From NCBI GenBank assembly GCA_963281255.1, contig OY725497.1:3464968-3528967 (forward strand): 64,000 nucleotides of DNA. Reading direction: 5' to 3'. Positions within the stretch are counted from its first letter, which is position 1. Each line of letters begins with the position of its first letter. Below the pieces are notes generated by a model that saw nothing but the letters and a program-made list of their open reading frames with translations, did no database searches and was not told the origin of the DNA. This document shows, piece after piece, positions 10,998 to 21,900 of the stretch. The translations under genes and the position numbers were made by a program. Source of the stretch: Aphrocallistes beatrix (Eukaryota > Porifera > Hexactinellida > Sceptrulophora > Aphrocallistidae).

Positions 10998-13064
10998 CTA
11001 AGCAACATCTATTTCAATGCATTCTCCCGAATCAAGCAGTCCCGGACTTTTCTTCCTTTGAAAGACGCGTGCAGCAGGAAGTTTCTTTTTCTTGTAACAA
11101 TAGAGGAGCACGAGTAGTAGGATGCACAGTATTATTAAGATCACAATGGGTACGATGATGATCGTAATCTCCCAGGAAGGTAGAGAGGAGGTAGCTGCAT
11201 TTGTTGTGGGGTGATTGGGAGTTTGAGTCGTGTTGGTTACATTATGGGTGGTGTTTGTATGTGTGAGGGTACGTATGGTTTTGGCAGTGACGGTGTGTGT
11301 AATATGGGTAGGGGTTTGGAGAGTTTTGATTGGAACGATTTGTGTCTGAGTTTTTAAAGATTTGGTTGGGACTGTTTTGGTGGTGGTGTTAGCTGGTATT
11401 AAGGTCATGGGTGTCTTAGTGGTGTTAGCTGGTATTAAGGTCATGGGTGTCTTGGTGGTATTAGCTGGTATTAAGGTCATGGGTGTTTTTGTTGTCTGTG
11501 ATGGTGACACAATTGGTATCTGGTTGTTTGTCACACATGACTTCTTATTTGAATCCCACATCTCTAAGTTCTCACAGCGACACTCAAACACGTCATATTC
11601 CTGGTAGCATGTAACGTTATAGTCGGTACAGTGCAAGGTGTATTCTCCTTCTTCCTTGCATCCTGTCCTGGAAACACATGAATACTGATCAGGCAACAGA
11701 ATTTCGTCCTCTTTGCAGTTACAGTCATAGCTGAATGGGTCACTGGTTGATGAACATGTTTCATTGCAAACTTTGTTGAAGCTCCAACAATTTTCTCCTT
11801 GTTGACACTTCCCCTCTTTAATCCAGTTTTGTAGACAGTTTGCTTGTATTTCAATCTTGCCTACAACTGACATTGCTGCTAGGTACGAGGCATGGCAGGG
11901 ACATGTTGCATCGAGTTCTGTACCTAATACGTTTACTTCAGTGAGTTTACTATTAAAATAAACCCCCACTTGAAATAGAGTAGCTGGGACCTCTAAGAGC
12001 ATGGGACTATTTGTCAGCTGTATATTCTCGGGACGAACTTCTTCACCTAGTGAGGTAGGCATTGAACGGAGTATCTTCATGTTAGTTATCTTCAGGTTGA
12101 CGAGATTGTAGCAGGATGATGCTACGTTATTTCCTATTCGTGACAGGCTTTCCATTCCACCCAACTCAATACTCTTATAGTGATTTCCAGTGAATGAATA
12201 ACTGTCGATGAGCTCTGTGTTAGCGCTACGAGTTAGTGTTAAATCTTGAATAGTAGAGTTTTGGGGGATAGTATTCTCTGATATATTCCCCAGATTATAT
12301 CCCTCTAGCGCTAGCATGTGTAACTGTGGCGCTAGTACCTTGATGAACGACCAATCGAGAGATTGAACCTGAGTCACTGCCATGCTCAGGAATCTTAATC
12401 TGTTCATCTTTTGAGCTGTTGAACCGTTAATTCCTTCTATCTTGTTTAAGCTGAGGAAAATTGAGGCGAGGGTGTCCAATGCAAGCCAGTCTAAATCCAA
12501 ATTTCCGATTTGTTTCCCTACCAACTTCAGATCTGAAACATTCTTCAAATTATTCCAAGTTTCTCCAGATCCAGTAGAGATCATGCAACCCTCTACCCAG
12601 ATCAGATTCAGTTGGTGAGAATCGGACAATAATCCAATATCAAATCTCACTTCTGGGCTGTCACTGGTGAGATTAAACCTAACTAACTCTTTTATTCCCT
12701 TGAAGGAGTCAGTTGGTAGATAGTGAAAGTCATCCAAACTGAGTCTAAATTCTTCAGTTACATCTTTGAGATGGAATTGTATCTTGATATCACGAATGCC
12801 TGGCATTAGGGTCCAATCAGGATAGACAATGCCTGAGCTGTCCTTTGGTGGCTCATACGATGCATCAGGTGTTCCCACCTTCAATGTGAGAGTGGTTACC
12901 TGCCTTAATTCGTCCTTATTGACATCAGCAGTCACGTTAAAATGGTCGTTTCCACTTTCTATTATGCAAGTCATTACATTTCCTCCGAATGTACATATCT
13001 TGACGCTCGAACTTGCTTTAACATTGATAAAGAAGAGAGTGAGGATTAACACAGATAACAGCAT
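10998..13064 (-). CDS. Leucine-rich repeat single-pass membrane receptor-like protein
   Basis: A 688-aa single-exon protein; the first ATG is at 13064. It begins with a signal peptide (about 1-19, MLLSVLILTLFFINVKA). An N-terminal Cys pair, irregular leucine-rich repeats (about 130-395) and a Cys cluster like an LRR C-terminal cap (CPCHASYLAAM..CLQNW..C) follow. Next come two small Cys-rich EGF-like modules (about 440-515), then a Thr/Pro-rich mucin-like stalk (about 520-620) containing three near-identical 13-14-residue units TKTPMTLIPANT. A membrane segment (about 631-657) and a short basic tail end the protein. The layout suggests a cell-surface adhesion or recognition receptor. Ligand and pathway are unknown, and no intracellular TIR or kinase domain is present. 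The stalk repeat is a coding minisatellite at about 11380-11500. Confidence 0.8.
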   Translation of the reverse strand: MLLSVLILTLFFINVKASSSVKICTFGGNVMTCIIESGNDHFNVTADVNKDELRQVTTLTLKVGTPDASYEPPKDSSGIVYPDWTLMPGIRDIKIQFHLKDVTEEFRLSLDDFHYLPTDSFKGIKELVRFNLTSDSPEVRFDIGLLSDSHQLNLIWVEGCMISTGSGETWNNLKNVSDLKLVGKQIGNLDLDWLALDTLASIFLSLNKIEGINGSTAQKMNRLRFLSMAVTQVQSLDWSFIKVLAPQLHMLALEGYNLGNISENTIPQNSTIQDLTLTRSANTELIDSYSFTGNHYKSIELGGMESLSRIGNNVASSCYNLVNLKITNMKILRSMPTSLGEEVRPENIQLTNSPMLLEVPATLFQVGVYFNSKLTEVNVLGTELDATCPCHASYLAAMSVVGKIEIQANCLQNWIKEGKCQQGENCWSFNKVCNETCSSTSDPFSYDCNCKEDEILLPDQYSCVSRTGCKEEGEYTLHCTDYNVTCYQEYDVFECRCENLEMWDSNKKSCVTNNQIPIVSPSQTTKTPMTLIPANTTKTPMTLIPANTTKTPMTLIPANTTTKTVPTKSLKTQTQIVPIKTLQTPTHITHTVTAKTIRTLTHTNTTHNVTNTTQTPNHPTTNAATSSLPSWEITIIIVPIVILIILCILLLVLLYCYKKKKLPAARVFQRKKSPGLLDSGECIEIDVA

Positions 13065-13831
13065 CACTTATTTAGTTTGATCTTCTTTCAATTCCACTGC
13101 ACGCAATGGGAATATATGATTATTCAATTTGCCTATCTTGATGCAATATGATATTGTACATCTACAGGGCCGTAGGAAACAAATATCTATTGGTGCGGCG
13201 AAGGAATCAATGGGGAGCCTATCTTGCAGGGTCGCCGTGGGAATGAAATTTCAATTCCCATTCCAATAGAATTCCTGTGGGAATCCCCGTAGGAATCCTG
13301 TGGGAATCTCCATGGGGATCATTGCTCGCCGGCATTACTAGAATCAACCGAACCAAGGTACATACTTCACTATAGAAAGTCAAATTATTGCAAATGTATA
13401 GCTTAAATTTAGCACTAAATGGCTTAAATATGGTACGCGACCCATGCCGCATCGCGTCCTACTGCCCTGATCTAGGTGGACATACCTTCTTCGCTGTGTT
13501 CTTATTTAATGCTTTGAACTTATCTTTAACTTCCTCTTTAAAAGCGTATACATAGATCTCAATTTTATAAGCAGTGGCGGCTTCAGAGATTTTAATTTAT
13601 GGGAGCTAACTTAAATTCGGATGTCCTAGATTGAAAAGACCAGCTTTAATTCTGGGCCGTAGCCTGGATTTTTGTTTGGGGATCCTAAGCGAGCGAAATG
13701 GACAGTAAGGGGTTCTGGGGGGCTTTTCCCCCATAAAACTTTCAAATCTTAGACGATGAAATATTGATCTACAGCCATTCTAACCATCTATAGTGCAATC
13801 ATTTTGATCTAATTTATCTTATTAGTAGAAA
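13065..13831. other. Intergenic: short repeat cluster, no gene seen
   Basis: Contains a cluster of gtgggaatcc-type short repeats at about 13225-13320 and AT-rich DNA. No inverted terminus matching the 3' end of the downstream mariner was found here, so the mariner seems truncated on its left side. Confidence 0.45.
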
Positions 13832-14897
13832 ATGGCTTCTAAAGATGATAGTTTCAATTTGAAATGGAGAGCGTATATTGAATTTCGTACAAAACTCAAT
13901 ATCCAGTGCGTACTGATTCACAATGAGTTGCAGGAGATACTAGGCATGGATTGTCCTTCCAGATCCACCATTGAGCGATGGGCTGCACGATTTAGGTCTG
14001 GAGATACTGATGTGGCAGATTTACATCGCTCAGGGAGACCGATATCCGTCAGCACTCCAGACAATATAGCAATAATTGGGAGAATGGTGATGGAAGACAG
14101 GTTTTTAACCGTCGATCAGATAGCACATAGTATGGAGATGTCATCGGGAGCAATTCATTCAATTCTGACAATTCGTCTTGGCTACCGATCGATTTGTGGC
14201 AAATGGGTCCCACATATTCTGAGTGAGAAACAAAGGCTCACCCGAATGAATACAGCCAAGAAGCTCTTGGAAACATGATAAGTGTGATTCTAGGCGCCTA
14301 TCAGAAATTATAACTGGTGATGAGACTTGGGTACCGTTTTCCACTCCATATAGCAAGTATAAAATGCGATCGTGGGTGAAAGGAGATGAAAAACCGGCAC
14401 AAGTTCCCAGGCCCGATTTCAGAAACCCGAAGGTAATGTATACAATTCTCTTCAACAGTGGCGGTATTGTATTACAATTACCTTCTGAGAGTGGTAAATC
14501 AATCAATGCGACCTATTTTACTCAGAAAATCCTACCAAACTTGATTAAAAATGTAAATGATGCTCGTCCAAAGGCTGGAATGAGAGGTATTAAATTATTG
14601 ATTGATAATGCCAGTTCCCACACAGCCAGGCTTACCAAGAATTTTTTGGAATCCGAAAGGATAGAATTACTTCCTCACCCTCCATACTCACCAGACCTAG
14701 CTCCCTGTGATTTTTGGCTCTTTCCAAAGTTGAAAATCTATCTCCAGGGTAAAGAATTTGACACGAGACAAGCACTCGGAACTGCTTTATACCAGTACTT
14801 CAAATCCATCCCCGAAGAAGAGTACAGAAAAGTGTTTTTTCAGTGGGTTGAAAGATTGAGAAAGTGTGTGTCAGTAGGAGGGGATTACTTTGAATAA
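13832..14897 (+). pseudogene. Mariner-type transposase with one frameshift
   Basis: Two plus-strand frames cover one transposase. 13832-14278 encodes the paired-like helix-turn-helix region (PSRSTIERWAARFRSGDTDV, LHRSGRPISV). The second frame, open from about 14268 to 14897, encodes the DDE domain with ITGDETWVPF, LLIDNASSHT and YSPDLAPCDFWLFP. The gap from the Asp of IDN to the Asp of PCD is 34 residues, giving the D,D34D signature of mariner. Frame 1 hits TGA at 14276-14278 just after KKLLET. The second frame picks up directly there, which implies a single extra base near 14270. Apart from this the protein is well preserved, suggesting fairly recent activity. A likely 3' inverted end (tgaatgccctagta) lies near 14960-14974; no matching left end was found. 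Confidence 0.9.
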
Positions 14898-15167
14898 AAA
14901 ATCTACTACATTAGTCTCTATAGTGTATACACTTACTTTTGTGATATGACCCGCAAGACTTTTTGAATGCCCTAGTATTTATTCATTTTGATGCATAAAA
15001 ATAAAGACACAAAAGGTGAAGCAATGGACCTAACCCCTTTAGAGGGTCAGGTCAGGTTTGCTTCAGCTGACCTTGATACCCTATATTAGCTAACCGTTGA
15101 GAACTCGATTTTAGCGTAAAATAATTTTTTTAAAGGTATGAAAATATGTACATAATATAATTCAGCG

Positions 15168-15372
15168 CTCGACAAAATTAATATTTGGTGGTAGCCATCT
15201 TAACCACCTTTTGATTATTCCTGGTGGCTAAAAACCACCAACTTTTAACTGCATTATACTAATAAACGAAACATGAAATTTGGTGGCTTAGTTAGCCACC
15301 GGATTCAGGACTTTGGTGGTTTATCGATAAATTTGGGTGGCTATCGCCACCAAATCACCAGATTTGTCGAGT
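15168..15372. repeat. MITE with ctcgacaaa termini and internal GGTGGC repeats
   Basis: About 205 bp with inverted ends ctcgacaaa and tttgtcgag. Inside, ggtggct and its complement agccacc recur in both orientations, so the unit can fold on itself. No reading frame of note. Confidence 0.6.
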
Positions 15373-16086
15373 ACTTATACATATACATGTACATATTTTA
15401 GTAACTCATAAACTGCTCATAAAGGATGGCGTTCCAAAATGGTCACTTCACTTGGATCACTTAGAATGTATGCTAATGATTTCGGGCCTCCATGTCCACA
15501 AAACGCAAGCGATATAGGGATTAAAAATGTACAAATAAGAAACATGTTTTACTGTAAAGTCTTACTAGTAGTGTACTGGACTAAACTCATTTGTGGAAGC
15601 AAACTGGGTTATCTTTTTTTTCTTTAACTGCACGCGACACCTGCACCAAAACAATTGGAAGAAAAGCCTTAATCAGAATGTGGGATTCTAGGATTTAGGG
15701 GATTGGAAACCCGGAATAGACAAGTAACATAAGCCGCTACGATGTGAAACAAGCCTTTGCAACGGCGTACGCTCTATCATCAATTTAATTAACCAAATTT
15801 ATGTTCAGAATTTATGTAAAGGACCAAATATTAGATTTGTCTACCTGCAAATTGTGCTTCATAATATTTTGAGAAATAAGATATGATATAAAACAGCAGT
15901 TGATTTGCACAGTTGTGCCTAATGTATTTTGCAAAATATATCTATCTTCATATATCTCAGAATAATGGTATATATTTGAGACATAACTCATTAGATGGCT
16001 ACGATCTTAGCAAGCTTTTCATTTATGAAAATGTCCGTTCTGCCAAGCCGTAACTAATCTGAGATAACTGGCCCGGGCCGGACCAG

Positions 16087-16797
16087 TTATGGTTGCCATA
16101 GTTGGTCTACGACCAGTTGTGACGACCATAACTGGTCCGGCCCGGGCAGATATCTCCAGGACAAGTATCGGCAATCATAGTTTGTCCAGACAGAACCACA
16201 TTGAAAGTTACAGTTCTCTTCTGTTTTCTTCAAAGCTTCTATGTTTTTGTTTTTTAACTTTGATACATTTAATCTGAAATATTTGCAGGGTTCCATTCTT
16301 TCAGTGATATCATTCCTCCTCATTTCTTCAAAACAAATATCCAAGTTTTCGAGATATTTCTCGATAATTTGATTCCTTATGCCACATTTCAAGATGTATG
16401 AAAGGTCCACATTTTTCTCAATAGCATATTCATGAGTTGAAAGCAAAAGTTTCCACTTATCGATGGCTATCTTATTCATGAAGTCTTCCATACTACCTCG
16501 CCTCATTATATGATCCATACCACCAGGCACTACAGAAAAAGTAGCAGCATTTAAATGCAGAATTTTTCTCGCTGGATTCACAAGGTGATTCCTGACTCCA
16601 GATAACGTCTGAAAGAATATTTCTGATTTGTAACTTTTCCTTTCTTTGATGTTTAAAATGAAATTGAGAGGTGTTCTATCCTCCGTTGATACACTCAAAA
16701 TATTTGGAGTTTGTATAGTTTTGACATCTTTTGGAGTTAAATTCTGAATCAGCTCAGTTAGATTTGTACCACATGATTTCGCCTGTCTGAATCTCAT
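16087..16797 (-). CDS. Tandem death-effector-domain-like protein (copy B)
   Basis: A 236-aa frame from ATG 16797. It is a diverged paralogue of the gene at 18902: both share the pattern ELI..LT.(K/R)DVKT(I/L) near the start, a second helical domain with (D/E)KWKLLL..(H/Y)(E/N)Y, and matching spacing. Two DED-like six-helix modules are inferred at about 12-75 and 100-165. The RxDL signature is eroded: RNHL in module 1 and RNDI in module 2. The ATG directly follows tattattag, an acceptor-like site, so a 5' UTR intron is likely; copy A also has an acceptor-like site just above its ATG. The last 30 residues or so are encoded by a palindromic repeat (ggaccagttatgg type), so the true end may differ. 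It could be decaying. It would act in death or innate signalling by DED-DED contacts (inference). Confidence 0.55.
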   Translation of the reverse strand: MRFRQAKSCGTNLTELIQNLTPKDVKTIQTPNILSVSTEDRTPLNFILNIKERKSYKSEIFFQTLSGVRNHLVNPARKILHLNAATFSVVPGGMDHIMRRGSMEDFMNKIAIDKWKLLLSTHEYAIEKNVDLSYILKCGIRNQIIEKYLENLDICFEEMRRNDITERMEPCKYFRLNVSKLKNKNIEALKKTEENCNFQCGSVWTNYDCRYLSWRYLPGPDQLWSSQLVVDQLWQP

Positions 16798-16877
16798 CTA
16801 ATAATACAAAAATAAAATATATCATTGCAGTTGGAAATTTGTTGTTCGCTCTAACATTTGGATTTTGTTTTATTTAG

Positions 16878-17012
16878 TACAGTAGAACTTCGTTAATATG
16901 AACATCCACTATGCAAAAAATACACGTAAGCACTCCGGTTATTAATACAAATTCCCGATAATACGAACAAATTTTGTTTCAGTTCTATGGTGTTCGTATT
17001 AGCGAGGTTTAC
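16878..17012. repeat. Short MITE, pogo/Tigger-like ends
   Basis: About 135 bp with imperfect inverted ends cagtagaacttcgttaatat and the complement of gttcgtattagcgaggttta. The CAGTAGAA-TTCG-TTA ends resemble pogo/Tigger termini. It lies between the two tandem-DED genes. Confidence 0.5.
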
Positions 17013-17323
17013 TTTATATTACTTTTTTATTAACCCAATTTATTTCGATATCAATTGAACTCACTTGCTTTTAAAATGTTCACATTTTCTAGGGTAATGC
17101 TACATTTTTTGACATTGTAAGTAATAAATTAAAATTAGAGAATAATGGTACATTTTTACAGCCATTTTGTCGCTAATGAATATGCCAACTCTGTATACCT
17201 GAATATCGTTTTTGTAGTTTTGAATTTCTATAGTATTGTTCCAATTGAACTATGGAATTTTGCAACTTATATCACTAAATATTCAAACTCGGTACTTCGA
17301 GAATCCTTTTAGCATAATTCAAA

Positions 17324-18902
17324 CTAAGACTTACGTAGGCCTGTCACGCCATAACTACGTAGTTGGTGGAATTTATAAAAGTTCCAGTTGGGACCAGTTA
17401 TAGCTATCATAACTGGTTCCTGTCGAGTTAAAGCGTCCCAGGCCTTATAGCCACCAGATCCCTGTACCATTCTAATCAGATTTAACAATAATAGACTCAC
17501 ATCGTTTGCTGAGATTTCATCACTTAGTAGATTTGGATTGGTGCTAAGAACTTTTGGGTTTTGGTCCCTTTTTAACTTTTTAAGCTTCAAAAAATTAAAT
17601 TGATCAATCTCGGAATCGGCAGTATTGTCATGAGGGTAAGAATCGACTGTATATGTTGAGGTAGAAGAATCGACTGTATATGTTGAGGTAGAAGAATCGA
17701 CGGTATCTGTTGAGGTAGAAGAATCGACGGTATCTGTTGAGGTAGAAGAATCGACGGTATCTGTTGAGGTAGAAGAATCGGAAGTTTGTTTTATTGAATC
17801 TTGATTGGTAGGATCTCTATTCTCGTTTTCTTTTCGTTTTGTATTTCTTTCGATATCATCGTCAATGTCGTTAGATCTGTGAGGCCTATCTGTTAGAACG
17901 GAGAATATTTCGACTCTTTTCAATTGCTCTTGTGTTGCTTGGCCTTCGAACATTTCGTGTCCATCTGAGTTGATCTTTGTCCTTGTCCCTTCTATCAAGC
18001 ATTTTGCCTCTTCTACAAGAAAACTTTTAAAGACAAATTATTTATAGTAGATGCTTGTACTATTTGGAATCTGTAAAGATCCCCACACGATGCAACTTTG
18101 TTGCATCGTGTATGCTGAAATTTCCATGCAACTTGCATCGTGCATGGGGTCCTTAATTAACCTGACAGCAAACAATTGAAGCGATTCTCAACGGAAACCC
18201 AAGCTGTTTATTTTTGAAATTTGATAATTTTGTGTGTATTGTAAGCAAGGCAACAAAATTTTATACACAGTTCAACTCCTTTTAAGCTGCTTGAGTGAAT
18301 CACTAAAATTATAATTACTTAGTATTAGTAGTTAAACCCTCACTTTTAAAAAGCTCAAAAAATTGAGAATCATCCATCTTCGAAAATTTCTTTTGAAATC
18401 CGTGTAACTTATCAGCTAAATCTAATCTCTTCACCTTCCTTAGACTATATTTTAACATCTCTAGATCCTTCGTAACTATTCGCCTCCTCACACAGAAACT
18501 TAAAATTTCAGAAATATCGAATCCATTCTCGATATTGTAGTTATATTCTTTCAGAATGATCTTCCAGTGAATAATAGAAATATGATCTCTCAACATGGAT
18601 ACAAACGTATTCATCTCAGGTGTTGTTATGTCTCTACATAACAGCGTAGGTGTATTTAAATGTGGAATTCGTGTTGCATAACTGACGAGATCAGGTCTTA
18701 CAAGTCCCAGGGCTTCTAAGAATACTTCTGGATTGAATTCTTGCCACAAATTTACGTTTAAAATCAAATCCACCGGGTCGGTCCATTTTTCAAATAATCT
18801 TTCTGGTAAATCGATAGCGTATTTCAACGTTTTAACATCTCGTAGGGTCAGTCTTTCAATCAGTTCAATCTCATCAGTACCTACATCTGTACGAGATTGC
18901 AT
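17324..18902 (-). CDS. Tandem death-effector-domain protein (copy A) with DTVD-repeat linker; one intron
   Basis: Exon 1 (18902-18344) begins at ATG (MQSRTDVG) and encodes two DED-like modules. Module 1 (about 10-75) has LTLRDVKTLKYAI and ends LVRPDLVSYA with the RxDL motif. Module 2 (about 95-168) ends RKVKRLDLADKL, again with RxDL. RxDL in the last helices is a DED hallmark. A GTGAGG donor at 18343 and a TTGTAG acceptor at 18013 give a 331-bp intron with matching phase (1+2). Exon 2 (18012-17324) adds an acidic/Ser-rich tail containing five 9-residue repeats of the type SSTSTDTVD, three with DTVD and two with YTVD. The total is 415 aa if it ends at the TAG at 17324. A strong GTAAGT donor at 17334 leaves open a further exon. 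Without splicing, exon 1 alone would stop at 18315 (195 aa). Family roles (FADD, caspase-8 or FLIP-type adaptors) are known; this protein's role is inferred. Confidence 0.62.
17638..17782 (-). repeat. Coding 27-bp minisatellite in the DED gene
   Basis: Five tandem 27-bp units (core gttgaggtagaagaatcgac on the plus strand) encode the 9-residue SSTSTxTVD repeat. The units differ at the position that makes DTVD or YTVD. The length is a multiple of three, so copy number changes keep the frame. Confidence 0.85.
18085..18160. repeat. Intronic hairpin with gatgcaa arms
   Basis: Inside the intron of the tandem-DED gene, cacgatgcaa ctttg ttgcatcgtg forms a perfect 10-bp stem with a 5-nt loop. It is followed by a second, imperfect hairpin (catgcaa..ttgcatcgtgcatg). 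Confidence 0.6.
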
Positions 18903-19426
18903 TATCTCTGCCAGAAAAATACTATTAAACAATGCTGATATTTTTCTGTAAACGAATGAACGAATAATTAATGTTTATTAATGCATTACTTCTCTATTTA
19001 TATCTATAATCTCTTAACTTTCCAAACAGGAATATAAATGTAATTTATTCACGATTTAGCTGTAAGGTAGAATTTACTTTAGCGTCATCTGGTGAAGTAG
19101 AATATTTATGTAGTCACTGTTTAGCCTCTGTAGTGAACTAGCAGTGTAGTACGTTGAATTGCGAAAGAGAAATTTGATTGTTAAGTATTACCAAATATTT
19201 GGTAGAAATCTCTTTCTTTTCTATCAAAGTATTTGACACATTTAAATGATACATATATACAATAATTATAAACTGCAACATTGAACTCAATTAACTTCTA
19301 CTTTTTGAATGGTTTTCTACTGTTCAAATTATAATTAGATAGTATCCCCAATCACACCGCTCAATTAATGATTACTATTCACTATTCTAGATTGGATTAC
19401 TCAGTTCAGATAAATATGTATGCGTG

Positions 19427-19602
19427 CAGGCCCGGATTAAAGGGCATTTGGGCTGGAGGCAATTAATAAAATTGGGGCTCCTTGAGTAATAATATTGAGT
19501 AATATTTCCCTCAGGACGATCAATGATGCCAGTTTTCAGGGCCGGTAAAAATCGGGGGCCGGAGGCAACTGCCTCCATTGCCTCATGGATAATCCGGGCC
19601 TG
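19427..19602. mobile_element. hAT-type MITE with 8-bp target-site duplication
   Basis: A 176-bp element with ends caggcccggatta and taatccgggcctg (one mismatch). The 8 bp on each side are identical: tatgcgtg. An 8-bp duplication with CAGGC-type ends is the signature of hAT transposition. No coding capacity. Confidence 0.75.
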
Positions 19603-20039
19603 TATGCGTGTTTTTCTTTCGATGCGACTTAACCTCCGAATTCTCTGAAGTTTTTTTAAGTTAGGTTCTATATGTATATGTGTATGCATGTAGTATACGT
19701 ATGTACGGAAGCTGAAGGCAGTTTGATTATAACTGGACCAAAATCTTCCAAGTTTGTTCGTTCTCGTTATACCTAAGCTTGACTAGATGACATGCAAATA
19801 TTATTTTCGTCTCATATAATCCACAAGCAGGAGATGGGTACGCTGACAGGGCTGAGTTTTTAGATGAATTTGTATCGCGAAATCAGTTAGGAAAAATGCG
19901 TTTACCTTCAGCGAAGACATGATTCGTTGAGATTAAGAAAATACCGCATCTATACAATTATATTATGTTTTGTCTAAAAGCTGTTCTAAAACTACTTCAA
20001 GTAGTATCAACTCATAATTAAGGATGTAAGTAACTGTAA

Positions 20040-20543
20040 AGTGCCGTATATGACATGTCGATTATTTTTCATGCTGGGGGCGGAGGGAGATAACATCTCG
20101 AAATAGGTCTGTCCTACAGTTATAATCGATATTTTCGAAAAATCGCCAAATTTGTCAATTTTAAAATTTTTGATGCGTAATGATGACGTCATAACAGAGT
20201 GATGAGTTATCATTTTTTGATGATAGTTATATCACATGTGAGGAATATTTATATACACATTCTATTAAAATTTCAGCCTTCTATCATCTAAAATGGCTGA
20301 ATGATACCCGAAAAACTGAAATTTCTAATTATAAAAAAAGGTGACAATGACCTTATAATTCCATGATGAGTCGATATTTTGGTCTGAGCTCAGAACTTAG
20401 TGGAGCCATAGACAAAAGACTCCTACATGCCAAAAATCAGCTTCCTGCGCCTGGCAGTTTCTTCAATCAATTCGTTACAGAAATATATATATATATATAT
20501 ACTAGTATATATACACATTAATCGAGTTTTAATAGTAAGGATT
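20040..20543 (+). repeat. Copy of the dispersed CRE-bearing repeat
   Basis: The same sequence as in the arms at 10265-10715 (reversed), 46228-46785 and 47655-48190. It includes gatgacgtcataacagagtg, the caatcaattcgttacag end, an (at)n run, and then the tail aatcgagttttaatagtaag (20518-20543), which recurs near 10950, 46240 and 47660. Non-coding. Confidence 0.7.
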
Positions 20544-20659
20544 TAATTGAAAAAAGTATTTATAGATAATTTAATTTAAAAATGTTTTTAACAAAACTCG
20601 GCTTATAACAAATTGAAAAGAGGCTTCGTTTATATAAATACTGCAGTTGACTGCAGTAC

Positions 20660-20855
20660 TATATAGTAAAGGATTATCTAGGAGCGCGAGACGCTCCTTT
20701 AGGCGTATGATTTTAAGCCCGAAAATGTTTAGTCAAAATTTAGAATATTACACAATTAACCCTATTATCACGGTATTTATCGGTTTAGGCGTATGAAAAT
20801 TTATGGTTCTGAGACTAGGAGCGTATCTCTGGAGGTTTGTATAATGCCCTGCTAT
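20660..20855. repeat. Interspersed repeat (ggattatctaggagcgcgag family), copy 1
   Basis: Starts aaggattatctaggagcgcg, with an inner hairpin aggagcgcgagacgctcct, and ends ggagcgtatctctggagg. A second copy lies at 35108-35280. Internal parts differ by indels. No coding capacity. Confidence 0.65.
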
Positions 20856-21129
20856 ATAGTGATTATTTTTTTGAATTTCTACCTAACGAACTAAGTTGCT
20901 GGATAGAAAATTATGAATTGTTTTTATTATTTTTTTAAACAAATGAGTCTATCTTAGCTATTACAAAAATGCCCCTCATAGACGGGATGTGAAGTGTGCC
21001 TCCGACCTTCCTGAGATGATGCACAACATAGGCTACCTCATCATCCCAGGAATATATGGAATCACACTACCATCCCATCTGGTTTTTTAAAATTATGAAC
21101 ATCTTATCAACCATATCCAAGTTCAACGG

Positions 21130-21900
21130 CTCAATTATACGGTTTTAGGTAAAAAATACATATATTGAATACTACTATTCGCATATGCAAATAAGTTACT
21201 ATTCGCATGCGAATAAGCAACAATTACGAATCAGATTCAAGGAACTGTTACACGAAAAATAGACACCCCCAGAATGGTTCCCCAGGTCCATATATTTCGT
21301 AATATTTGGACCCCATTCGGAACTAATATTTCAGTGTTATCCTCGAAAATATATGGACCATCATTATACAAAGGTCAATTGTAATAGGAAAGTCGACCAC
21401 GGGACAATTTTTAAGTGGATGCAATGTACAGGTGACCGCTATAAAAATTTGTTCAATATAATATTGTAAAATCGGGATGTCCCGCCATGAACGGAATGGG
21501 TGACGTGTATGGAAGGCTTTTCAGTTGTCATTAGTACAGTAAACAAATGCTTTCTGTGACTAATAGTGACTCTAGTCATGATTACGTCAGGGCCGTATTC
21601 TCGGGGTGAGGATTGGTAGGGTCTTTGGGCTAGGACTCAGGATTGGTATGGCCATTTTGGACAAATTGTATCATAGCTAATGAAGGTAATAGCCTTCGGC
21701 TAATTCTTGTAAGGCAAAGGCCCTTCCAACCCGACCGGAGCCTACGCCTATGTCATTCTGTGGGAGGAGAAAATTTTTGTGACATTTCCTTGAATATGAT
21801 CCATAATTGTAATTTATTCGCATATGTAAATACTAGTAGTAACTTGTTCGCATGCGAATAGTAGCTTGTTCGCATGCGAATAGTAGTTTTTAATACCTCA
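21130..21900. repeat. Repeat cluster with tattcgcatgcgaata palindromes
   Basis: The segment contains tattcgcatgcgaata-like palindromes near 21175-21215 and 21810-21880, plus gagcctacgcctatgtcatt at 21740. That last block is repeated at 24607-24750, and the ggtccatatatttc part at 21285-21355 resembles 24520-24590. This looks like one long non-autonomous element, partly repeated downstream. No gene seen. Confidence 0.5.
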
